From Hydrangea macrophylla (taxonomy: Eukaryota; Streptophyta; Magnoliopsida; Cornales; Hydrangeaceae), in the NCBI GenBank assembly GCA_033977485.1, contig CM066998.1, positions 32,489,501 to 32,553,500 on the forward strand: a DNA stretch of 64,000 bases, in the 5' to 3' direction. How positions within the stretch are numbered: the first letter of the stretch is position 1; each line of letters begins with the position of its first letter. Positions 45,763-56,559 of the stretch are shown one piece after another. A program made the translations under genes and the position numbers. Under the pieces are notes generated by a model that saw only the letters and a program-made list of their open reading frames with translations, ran no database searches and was not told the DNA's origin.

Positions 45763-45960
45763 AGTAAACAGAAAGCATTTTTGATCACTCAAAAATTGTC
45801 ACTCCTTGCTCACTCAAGCATTTACTAAATAATGACGTGTGTTTTATATCATTCTCATTTTGTCCTTGTATCATCAAAATAATTACTAAAACATGCCACA
45901 CAACTGAGGTCTGGGCGAGCAAGGGGTGACCATTTTAGAGTGAACAAAAATACTCTATAA
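45763..45960. mobile_element. Long-TIR MITE
   Basis: About 200 bp. The left end 'gcatttttgatcactcaaaa' + 'attgtcactccttgctcac' and the reverse complement of the right end 'gtatttttgttcactctaaa' + 'atggtcaccccttgctcgc' form TIRs of about 45 bp. No protein is encoded. A diverged relative is at 50,145-50,305. Confidence 0.65.
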
Positions 45961-46555
45961 AACAATTCAGTCTATTTGTTTCCTTAAGCCACATTAATTT
46001 GTGGCTAACATGGTATAATGATTTTAACTATGGTGGGAAAGATATTCTCTTGGTGCCCAAGTTAAGGAAAACTGGTAAAACTTGCCTGCTGGTTTATCAA
46101 TTTTGGTCAATACGATTGCAAAAGGCCACCTCATTTTCGGGCATGTAGTGTTTGACCATGACTATTAATTTGGCCACTTTAATTGGCATATTGAGGTGTG
46201 TCCACTGAACCAGCTCGGTTAGTCGAGTTGGCCAGGATCCATACTTTTTAATAGAGAGATTGTGAGTTCGAGTCTCCCTAATCTGAAGATGATTAAGGGA
46301 GATAATTAAGAGAGTCAATTGCTTTAAAGTGGAGTATGACCCCTAACTCCGTTAATGTCACAAAGACGATTAGATGTCTGAGGCACATACCAAAAAAAAA
46401 AATGTGTGTCCACTGATAAAATAATTCAGCCCATTTCTTTCCATGAAGCCACATTAATTTGAGCCTAACATATACTCTAATGATTTTAGCTATGGTGGGA
46501 AAGATATTCTCTTGGTGCCCAAGTAAGGAAAACTAGTAAAACTTGTCATGCTGGT
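45961..46555. repeat. ~137-bp direct duplication flanking a SINE
   Basis: 45,961-46,096 and 46,419-46,555 share 'aaagatattctcttggtgcc', 'ccacattaatttg', 'aacatggtataatgatttta' and 'ggaaaactggtaaaacttg' with few differences. The DNA between them holds the SINE. Confidence 0.75.
46209..46403 (+). mobile_element. tRNA-derived SINE
   Basis: A pol III A-box-like GGTTAGTCGAGTTGG near the 5' end, a B-box-like GAGTTCGAGTCTCCC about 50 bp on, and a 3' A-run. A perfect 13-bp target duplication GTGTGTCCACTGA lies at 46,196-46,208 and 46,404-46,416. Confidence 0.85.
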
Positions 46556-46764
46556 TCAACAAACGAAGGGAAGTAAATTTTTAGTTGCATAGAATGTGCG
46601 TATGGAGACCGAATGTGGACTACATTCACAAAAGGGTGGTTTAAAGAAATAATGGCTGATTTGTATAATCAAATCTTGATAAGGAAAATTCTAGTCATTA
46701 TTATCTAGACCGGAAAACAAAGAGATAAGGAAATAGCCTGATTAATATAATTTTTTTGTCAAAT

Positions 46765-46965
46765 TTCTTGTGGTCTAGTGGCATCACTCACCCTCTCCTT
46801 AGTGGGAGGTTGAGGGTTCCATTAGTCGGGGTGGTTTGATGTGTTTTTCCCCTCTTTATCCCATATGCTCAAGTGTGTCATATGAGCTTGCATTCGTAGG
46901 TCCTAGTTCATGGGGTTTGCATGGGTGCGTGTGTTCTTGCATACAGTTAAATATATATATATAAT
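46765..46965 (+). mobile_element. Probable second SINE
   Basis: An A-box-like GTGGTCTAGTGGCATCACTC and a B-box-like GAGGGTTCCATTAG about 50 bp apart. The 3' end passes into 'gttaaatatatatatat'. Target duplication is unclear ('aatttctt' / 'aattcttt'). Confidence 0.5.
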
Positions 46966-46984
46966 TCTTTTAGATATGGTGATA

Positions 46985-47420
46985 AAATATGGTAAATTTT
47001 ATCAGATAAAATATGAAGATAATATGCCTTATCCTGAAGCCTATAAATACAACAGACCGCCAGCATTCAAAGGACTCCGCGTCTCAAACACAACCCGAAA
47101 CAACATTCAAAAAATATTCTTGGCATTCTTAGAATAGTTTTCTAGCTTTTTCTCTGTAGTTCTATTATTCTAAAATTAAATAAAAGTCTACATCTTTATT
47201 TAATTCCTTTCATTTCTTTTTCATCACTTCAAGATTTGCATGCTTCAATATTGTCTAGGAATCCAAACGAGGGTACTTTCCTACTCGTTTGCACAAATAC
47301 CTACTAGAAGTTAGATACTGTTTCCATACATCATTCGCAAATTTTTAGGAAAACTGTTTTTGCCCGTTTCAACTTTCGTACAAAGAATCTGGCACGCCCG
47401 CAAAAATCATAGCAAACAGC
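46985..47420 (+). repeat. LTR-like fragment with PBS-like sequence
   Basis: CCTATAAATACAAC (TATA-like, about 47,038), a poly(A)-signal-like AATTAAATAAAAG (47,173), then 'gaatctggcacgcccgcaaa' (47,387), which resembles the 'TGGCACGCCCG' PBS of some plant gypsy elements. No second copy is in the window. Confidence 0.35.
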
Positions 47421-48105
47421 AGGTTACTAACCTGTTTCATTGTGGTGGTGCACTCAGTGACTCGGCAAAAAAGTTACTTCTTTGGAAATTATGTTGCCAA
47501 GAGTATTAGATTTAGAATTTCTTTGAAAATAACTGCTATTTTGGAGAAAAATTCTGATATTGCAGATGGTTTTTTTTATTGCCAGTGGTTGACTGTTTCT
47601 TCATTAGATGCTTTGGTTTCTATTTGACTTCATATAAGTGATTAAGTAGACTTTCGAATATGTTGTAAATTAAATCTTCAAAACTTTTCTCAATAAAATC
47701 AAAACGTAAGGTTTTTGGTTTTCTCATAGCCATCAAAATTGTGTCTTTCTACTACCCACATGAGTCTAATGTTGCCAATTTTTAAGATTTAAGCTATTTT
47801 TTTCTTAATAATTCTCCAACTTTAGAGGTGTAACAATTTGAATTTGATCACATAATATGTTTTAGCCTTCAAGGGTAGCTTAGGTATTTAACAACATTCC
47901 TATTTTATTTTCCTTGATCCAACCTAAATCCAGCTAGATTCCACTCGTGAACCAAACACTTTGCAGGGATTCAGATTCCGAATAAAATAATTACTTGTAT
48001 TATGATTCATATTAATACAATCCACCTACAATAATCCATGAACCAATCAGGGCGTAAGTAGTGCTTAGTATTGATGTGATGTTTTTCCTACTCCAATACT
48101 TCATT
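47421..48105. other. Intergenic, nothing recognised
   Basis: AT-rich sequence upstream of the fold-back element. No ORF, RNA or repeat can be supported. Confidence 0.5.
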
Positions 48106-49179
48106 GGGATTATTAAAAATCAGTCAACTTTTGTTTGGCATTTTAAAGGACAGTCGGTTATTTTTTTCAAAATGAAAAGGAAGTCAACTTAAAACAAAAA
48201 ATTTAAAAACACATCAACTTTTTGATTTTTTTTAAATAAAAAAATTAAAAAAAAAAATTATATTTACCTTTACCATCATCTTCCTCGCCACCATCTCCAC
48301 CAGCTGCCATCACCGTAGCTGGCCACCAGACCACATCACATCACGACCACCACCACTACCAGCCACCACCACACCACGAACACCACAACCACTAACCACC
48401 ACCACCACCACGGGCACCACAACCTCTCTTTATATATATATATGAGTATATATATAGATATGTATAATATATGGCCAAGAGCAACTCTTTAAACTTATCG
48501 GGAGCAACTCACCAAATTTATTAGGAGCAACTCACCAAACGTAGTAGAGTAAGGTGTAGATTTTTGCAGTAATTGTCCAAACAGAAGGAGCAACTCACAA
48601 AATGTATCGGAAGCAACTCACCAAACGCAAGGAGCAACGTTACTTTTTTCGTTTGGTGAGTTACTCTTTACGTTTGGTCAGTTGCGCCTAATAAGTTTAG
48701 TGAATTGTTCCTACCGTTTCGACAGTTGCTCCAACATGTAATTTTTTTTTTTTTTTTTCCCTTCTTTTCTACAAGGCAGGGGTGGATGATGAAACAGGTC
48801 CGTGGTGGTGATGAGAAGAGAGAGAAGAGATAGAGACACATTGGAGTGGTGGTGGCCATATATTAGATATATATATATACTCATATATAGAGAGAGAGAG
48901 AGGTTGTGGTGGTGGCCGGTGATGGTGGTGGTGGTGGTGGTCATGGTGTGGTGGTGGCTAGTAGTGATGGTGGTCGTAGAGTGGTGTAGTAGCCAGCCAT
49001 GGTGGTGGTGAGGAAGAAGATGGGGAGGTAAATGTAATTTTTATTTTTTATTTAAAAAAAATTAAAAATTAATGTATTTTTAAATTTTAATTTTAACTTA
49101 ATTTTCTATTCATTTAGAAAAAATAGCTATGACTGTCATTTAAAATTTTAAATAAACTTGATTTATTTTTAATAATCCC
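48106..49179. mobile_element. Fold-back / long-TIR element upstream of the UGT gene
   Basis: It starts GGGATTATTAAAAAT and its right end is the reverse complement, ATTTTTAATAATCCC. The arms (48,106-48,480 and about 48,805-49,179) stay complementary through A/T-rich tracts, a CCACCA-rich block and a TATATATGAGTATATATA block. The centre holds several 'GAGCAACTCACCAAACG' copies in both directions (48,478-48,735). No protein is encoded; the Thr/His- and Val/Trp-rich ORFs are shadows of CCA/TGG repeats. A 9-bp TSD is possible but has mismatches (TACTTCATT/AACTTCCTT). Mutator-like or generic fold-back MITE. Confidence 0.8.
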
Positions 49180-49213
49180 AACTTCCTTTTACTTTACAAC
49201 ATTTTGAAAACAC

Positions 49214-49221
49214 TTTATAAG
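49214..49221 (+). promoter_or_regulatory. Candidate TATA box of the UGT gene
   Basis: TTTATAAG lies about 70 bp before ATG 49,286 and 35 bp after the fold-back element's end. This implies a short 5' UTR and a core promoter directly abutting the repeat. Confidence 0.5.
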
Positions 49222-49285
49222 TTCATACTCAAAACTAAGTACAACCACAAATAGCTGAAAACCACATCCAAAAATTCAACAGAGA

Positions 49286-49751
49286 ATGGGCAGCCAAATA
49301 GTTCTATTTCCAGCACCCTTACAAGGCCACATAAACCCAATGCTTCAACTAGCAAACATTCTTTACTCCAAAGGCTTCAAAATCACAGTAATTCACACCC
49401 AATTCAACTCTCCAAACCCCTCAAAATACCCAAACTTCACTTTTATACCCATCTCAGATGGACTCTCGGAAAGTGAAGCTTCCACAGAAGATCTTATAAC
49501 CCTTTTCACAATTCTCAACAGAAACTGTGTTAGCCCATTAAGGGACTGTTTGGCTAAGTTGGGTTCTTCTGAAGTTTTGGATAGTGAGAAGATTTTGTGT
49601 TTGATTACAGATGCTAATTGGCACTTCAGCGAAGATGTGGCTGATGAGGTTGGGATTCCGAGGATTGTTTTGATGACTGGTAGTGTTAGTTTTTTTCTTG
49701 CTTTTGCTGCTTTTCCGATTCTGAGGCAAAACGGTTATCTTCCAAAGCAAG
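49286..49751 (+). CDS. UGT76: UGT exon 1 (acceptor-binding N-terminal domain)
   Basis: It encodes residues 1-155 plus the first base of codon 156, ending ...GYLPKQ-G|GTTAGT. It starts at the only upstream in-frame ATG (agagaATGG), giving the usual short MGSQIVLFP N-terminus with no signal peptide. Confidence 0.93.
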
Positions 49752-51343
49752 GTTAGTTCAATTTATGTGATCGATGCGTGTCCGTCTGTGTTCATTTATT
49801 TTTAATTTTTTTTTGGCACTTTTTGGGTATTTTTTTTAAGATCATGTATGTTTGGCTAAAAAGAACTTCATTATGGGAAAAATATTCCATCGTAATGGTG
49901 ATACCACATCATTCATGTAACCTTACACTTGCAGTGGTGGATCTAGGAATTAAGGTTTGGGGAGCAGTGTAAAAGGGCTTAGAATGGCAAAAAAATTCAG
50001 GTCTATTTACAATTCTGCCATTATCAGTTTTCGAATGATTATTGCTAATTATAATATATAAAGCTTTGAATGATTGTAAAAAAATTAATTTGGGTTACAT
50101 TAAACTGTTAAGTGAGAAGATAGAGTATTCTGGCCAAAAATATAAAGAGTATTTTTGTTCCATCAGACTTCCACTGGATGACATGTGTCCTATTCTATTT
50201 CCATTTTGTCCATATTTTATTAACAAAATTACTAGAATGGGATACATGTTAGCCACTAGAGGCCTGGGTGAGCAATGAGTGTATAAATTCTCTAAAATAT
50301 ATACGATGTGTTGAATAACAATTAGGCAAATATGTTACATGCAATTTATTTCTTTTGAATTTTTGATGGTTGGATTACCGTTTGGCTAACATATATTACA
50401 TATGCAATTTTTATTTTGAGCATAGGCAATATTTTCTGAGGGTTGTGCAATAATCATACAATTTTTTAAGGGGTCAATCATAGTTGTCAAATCAGAATTC
50501 ATATGGTGAATTGAAATGATACAAGTGAATTGAATTGGGATTCGCGAATCGTGAATCGTGAGATTCGATAACAATTTAAAAATAAAAAAAAACCTATGAA
50601 ATTATGTAGAGTAAAAAATAAAATTGCATTTGTGTTTACAATAAACCCTAGAAGTTTTCTTATAGGTTGGGATTTGGAATCACCTATTTTATTTTATTAT
50701 ATTTATAAAAAATATATAAAAGTCACAAAATAGGGTTCTTAGCAGTCGCAGCCCAAGGTTGAGGCTCTATTTCGGACCACTTTTTGGTCAAATATGTTAC
50801 TCCGAATATTATATTATATATATATATATATATGTTATGCTAATAGCAGCTGACTATCATACGTGTTTATTCTACCTTATACAATATATATTATATTATA
50901 TATGTCATACAGCTAGCTTGGGCCTTTATTACTTCATTTTAAAACCTACAATAAAACAAAGAGTGAAAGGCAAAAAAGGGTTTTTAACCCCACCGACTAG
51001 AAAGGAGAAGTCTCAAAGAGCAACTCCAATAGCATGAGGTAAATGTACTAGGCAAAATATTAATTTGCCTAGTTGAATAGGAAGATGTCTAATTAATTGG
51101 CCAATCCACTCTAATCACACTAGCCAAATGGCTAATCATTTATTTTATTTTACATTATTTTCATCCAATCAAAAACTTAATCTTTCTTTAAAATGATGTA
51201 AAAACTCAATTTTAAACAAGCCAACAACCCAAACCCAAATTAACTAAACACAAAAATTAAGTCCACAACCCAAACCCAAATAAAAACCCTAACTAAATTA
51301 GCCCAACCACCACCCCTACTTCTTCATCTTCTTCACTGGCGGC

Positions 51344-51382
<39 letters not shown>

Positions 51383-54300
51383 AGAAGTGAACCAACGGTC
51401 ATCAAAAGTGGCGCGCGTCTTTTGCCTCGTCTCCAAACCACTCGGAAAATTGGCTCGCAAATTGGGTATTAGGTATTTTGCCGAGAGTGATGGCTCTTCA
51501 CTTCGAGATCAACTTCTAGAGCTGTGGCAGTTGAGAAGTTTTGCCTAGTGTGATGGCTCCTCCCTTAGAGATGGCCTAAGACTCAAATAATTCTCATAGT
51601 GTATGTAAATATTTTAACATATTATATATAGATATTATAATTTATATTTATATATCATATATGTTGTCCAGTAGCTTCGAAATATATGTTGTTCATCTAC
51701 AGATATTATATATATATATATATGATAGGTCCAAAAATATTCAGTCAAAGTCAAATTGTCACGTCAGCAGCAGAATGCCAAGTCACCTGGAACGGGGACA
51801 TGTTATTCAACCATCCTGGGCTGTCCCGGCCAGAGCCGCCCAGTCGGTTAATACCGCTCGGGGTTCGTATTGCTGACAAACCAAGATGGGCACAGCCCAA
51901 GCCTGACCCCGTGACTCGCGGTGAGCAGTTCCAGCAGTTTCCTAACTCAATCAGAAAACTAATGGAAAGTAGAAGATGTTTCCTGAACCGCTTAGGAAAC
52001 TTCCCATGATTTATGCTTATCGAATTGCAATTAGATTAGGCTTTCTAATCTGGTAGATACCTTGTACAGGTGGTCTCTTGCATCTGTAAAAGAGGCCACC
52101 CACCCCCTAAAAAAGGGATCGCATTCCTGACTCACAAAGGAGCAGAATGCAATACTATTACGCATATACTCGGTCGGTCTCTAGTAGTACTGCCCTCCAT
52201 GTGGGTTCACCAGGATCCACCGGTGATCTATTAATAAAAGCGCATCGACGCACATGTGGACATTGGTCACCTCATTAACGGGGCCGAACCACATACAAGC
52301 TTCTAATGTTCTTCTCTTATCATTCTTCTACCAGTTTTTGGCATCATCAGTTTATCGCCATCTGTGGGAAAGTTCAATAACCTTTCCCGAAAGCAAATTT
52401 TGACTGACGAACATTCTGCCGAAGAAGTGTAAGAAAATCGCTGCTCTAGAAGGTCTAACGGATTCACAAGCCGGGCAACCGGCTGCTTCTATGACCTCCG
52501 AGCAGGTTACCGCGGCCCTTGTGCAGCTCCTGGAGGGCCAGGGGAATACTCAACAGCAGATCGAAACGTTGTTGGCCCACCAGGAAACGCTCCCTCAAAT
52601 AGAAGAACAACCCAGGAAGGGCGTGCACGACCGAGAGCTCGTACGAGTCCAAAGTCGCGCTCACACTGAGCCTATATCTCCGCCGAATCTGGGTCGGTTT
52701 AGGAACGACAAGCGTAGCCAGGCTCCCAGGCAAACCCGGCGACGCCCCCAGGTCAACCCACATGAGTTAGGGTCGCCCGAGAAATCATCAACAATAGGCG
52801 TGCTGCTAGAGGGGAGGGACAAGACCGATTGCTCGGGATTCGACCAAGGACCCCCCGGCCAAGAGCCGTGAGGATCTTAGGCACACGATTACCCGGAGCC
52901 AAAGCCGGACCCTAACCCCAAGGACAACGCGCTTCGAGGAAGAGGCCTCATCGTCCGACCCGACGTACAATTTGGATACGGAGCGAAAGACCGGCCAGAC
53001 GGACGTCAAGGCCCAATCGAGGACCTGCAGAAGCAAATTGAGAAATTGTGCCGTAAATCATGCCATGATCATACCAATACAAAAACAGAATCACCTTTCA
53101 CCGTTCGGGTCACGGGATTTCCAATCCTGCTGAAGTTCAAGTCACCGCACCTCGATTCTTATAACGGTTCGGGAAGCCTGTTGGATCATGTTCGGACTTT
53201 TAAGGCCCAAATGGCGCTGGTTACCACCACTGACGAACTACTCTGCCTTGCCTTTCCCGGTACCCTGAAGGGGGCGGCAACACAGTGGTTCCACAGCCTC
53301 AAACCTCGAATGATCAGCGACTTCAAAGCACTCAGTAAGCTCTTCATCGGATAGTTCGTGGGAATGCTCGACTGGTCACAACTATACACTCAATTGCTGA
53401 CCGTTAAGAAACGTAGGGGGGAGTTCCTAAAAGATTACATTGACCGTTTCAACTAGCAAAGGCTGCAGATTCGCAACCTGAACGAAACTGTCGCAATTAT
53501 ACCCTTCTGCTCGGGAGCACAGCACACAAAAGTCGCAACGTCTTTTCACAATGACCGATCGGCCACTTTAGTTGAGCTCTCGGAAAGGCTGGCCAAGTGT
53601 CGGATCCGGTTCTCGCACTCCTCGGGGATGTTCGGAGGATTAAGTGAACCCGCTGCAAAGCAAATTATGAAAACGGTTAGCCGCATGGTTATTTTCAGAA
53701 GCAAAGAAAGGCAAAAGGAAAAGCGCTGGGCGGGCTTACCCCTTAGATCCCCTGCCTAGGAGGTCCTCAATTGGATTCCTGGGGCCCGATCGCAAAGCCC
53801 GAGGGTGGACACATGGAAAAACTTGTTCTTCCACCCCTTCTTGTTGCTCAAGCAGTTGACGATAATCTTTCTTCCCTGCCAAGCCGCTAGAGAAAAGAAC
53901 CCAACTTCACCGTGATCGGGGAACGGTCGATGGGCCCACAGGAATTCTTGGAGGGTGATTTCATACCTAAAGACTTGGGGCCAGAGAGAGATTGGCCCCA
54001 TTAAGAACCTCCAACCGTTCGAGACTAATTGCCCGAGGGCAATCTCGAGGTATATCAGAACGTCCCGGGCAACGGGGTGGAGGGGAATGCGAAAGCCGGC
54101 CATGAGGGCATCCTCGTAGAGGGTGAGGAAGCCCTGCTGGTAAAGGTGGGATCCTTCAGCATAGACTGCCAAGGAGCAGCCACCGAGAATGGCGTACCTG
54201 TCCCTAATCCGGCTAAAGTTCTGGGAATGCAAGGCAGAAGACTCACAGGCAAACACAACTTCGGGGTCGGGCCTCCCTGGTGTCTCATCGCCCGAGCCAC

Positions 54301-56099
54301 GCGAAACAGAGGCTACCGGGGCCTCTTGGTCTACCCCCTAATCCGACACACGGATTGGGATTCTCCCCTCACTGTGATTGTCTGACGGAGTAATCGAAGG
54401 CAGCTCCAGGCTTGTATCTGGAATCCCAGACCAAGACTGTTCACCCTCCGACCGGGAGGTAGAATCGAAATTGGAGTGACACATTTTTGGTACTCCTGCA
54501 AAGGAAGGGGAAAGCAAGGGACGGCCTTGGTATTGGTCAGGGACTCCAAGTCTGAGGTACAATGGGGGCAAGGTTACAAACCTAAATGGCAAAGAGTATA
54601 GGGTCCTTAAGGTGAGGTGACACTCAATCAAAACTACCCCGGGACAACCCGCTCAGGTCAATAGTCTTAGTGTACCGCCTGACCTAAAGAAGAAGCCAAA
54701 CCAAAGGAAAAAGAAATCCCACTCCCGCACGAGACCTAGTGGATTCGCCCTCTCTAGCCTCACGTAAAGAAGAAAGATAAAGGGGAAAAGGAAGAATGTA
54801 ACGAATTGAAACTGGGGAGAAAAGACTTGCGAGAATTGATGTAGAATAAGGGCTCGAGAAGCTCTACTGGGAATTTTTTGCTCTCAAAACTGCATGGTAG
54901 TCTCTATCTCTTGGCAACAAGAATGAAAGAAATGGACAAGTGTTCCTTATATATACAGCGTCAACGGCCCGAATCAAACCAGATCTAACGGCCACAAGTC
55001 TTTCCCGCCTAAAACGCCTGGTAGTTGTCACCTTGGGCACATGAAGCGTTGCCTCATAAGTCGCGCGCATTAAATGCGCGACATGACGGCTCGATTATCA
55101 CGCGATTATTCGGTTACTCTCACACCAGTCTCATCGGATCCTGACCAGGCCAATTACTCTTTGACACGTGTCGGTCATCGGCCTCGGGTTCCCAAGGGTA
55201 CTGCCCGGTCCAGCCCCCGGGCGACCGAGGGGGCGGGTCCTTCCCGAGCAACACTCTCGGAGGATTCCCGAGCAGTCTACTAAACGGCGCAGATTTTCAA
55301 AGCCTCATCTGATAGAGCAACACATCGGCTTCGAAAATGGGTGGCAGCTGCTAGGTCCAAAAATATCCAGTCAAAGTCAAATTGCCACATCAACGGCAGA
55401 ATGCCAAGTCACCCAGATCGGGGACATGTTATTCAACCATCCCGACTGTCCAGGCCAGAGCTGCCCAGTCTGTTAATACCGTTCGGGGTTCGTATTGCTG
55501 ATAGACCAAGATGGGCACAGCCCGAGCCTGACCTCGTGACTCGCAGTGAAAAGTTCCAGTAGTTTCCTAACTCAATCAAAAGACTTATGGAAAGTAGAAG
55601 ATATTTCCTGAACCGCTTAGGAAACTTCCCGTGATTTATGCTCATCAAATTGCAATTAGATTAGGCTTCCTAATCTGGTAGATATCTTGTACGGGTGGTC
55701 TCTTGCATCTATAAAAGAGGTCACCCACCCCCTTAAGAGGGGTTCGCATTCCTGACTCACAAGGGAGCAGAACGCAATACTATTACACATATACCCGGTC
55801 AGTCTCTAGTAATACAGCTCTCCCTGTGGGTTCACCAGGATCCGCCGGTGATCTGTTAGTAAAAGCGCACCGACGTACACGTGGACGTAGGTCACCTCAT
55901 TAACAGGGCCGAACCACATACAAACTTCTATTGTCCTTCTCTTATCATTCTTCTACCAGTTTTTGGCATCATCAATATATATATCTGTTTTGAAGAAGGA
56001 AAAAAAAACTCAAAGAAGACAAGATCTTCTTATCAGCAACTTCACAGCCGAGAGAGAGAGTGAGAGTCGATCTCTCTTTTGTTTAGTTTTTCTTTTTGT

Positions 56100-56140
<41 letters not shown>

Positions 56141-56242
56141 ATCTCTGCTTTGCTTCTTCTTTTTTTCCTCTTTTTTTTTTAGCATGTTAGTATATGTAAA
56201 TATATATGTATATATATGCTGTCCAGCTGGCGATAGGTTCAG

Positions 56243-56275
<33 letters not shown>

Positions 56276-56524
56276 GACCAAACGAATCGCTGCGATTGAA
56301 TAGTGCGAATCGAATTGCGATTCGAATTTGCGATTAGTAGTATACTTCGATTCGTATATACGATTCGAATCGTTTTATGTGTGTATCGTACGAACGCATC
56401 GTACGATTTTGACAACAGAGTTTTCGGGCCAATCTTAATAACATCTGAAAAAATCCCATATTATACGTGCAGAATAGGAGTTTTAGAAAAACGTTAGGAT
56501 GATCACTTCCCCCCTTGCCCCCCC

Positions 56525-56559
<35 letters not shown>

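Larger units (their letters stand above)
51723..55974 (+). mobile_element. L3a: complete non-autonomous gypsy element in UGT intron
   Basis: LTRs are 51,723-52,349 and 55,349-55,974, with TSD ATATA (51,718-22 and 55,975-79). The PBS-like 'tttatcgccatctgtgggaa' follows the 5' LTR, and a purine tract AAATGGGTGGCAGC precedes the 3' LTR. The interior has a broken gag on + and an antisense ORF on -, but no RT or integrase. It has the same orientation as the UGT gene. Confidence 0.9.

Noticed and set aside
46209..46280. tRNA gene at the SINE head
   Set aside because: A and B boxes are present but the arms do not fold as a tRNA, and a 13-bp TSD plus A-run shows a SINE.
48711..49011. His/Thr-rich and Val/Trp-rich ORFs in the fold-back element
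   Set aside because: Translations of CCA/TGG and GA repeats; no domain.
56242..56272. Poly(A) run as tail of a LINE or retrogene
   Set aside because: No coding sequence or TSD before it; it lies among simple repeats after L3a.
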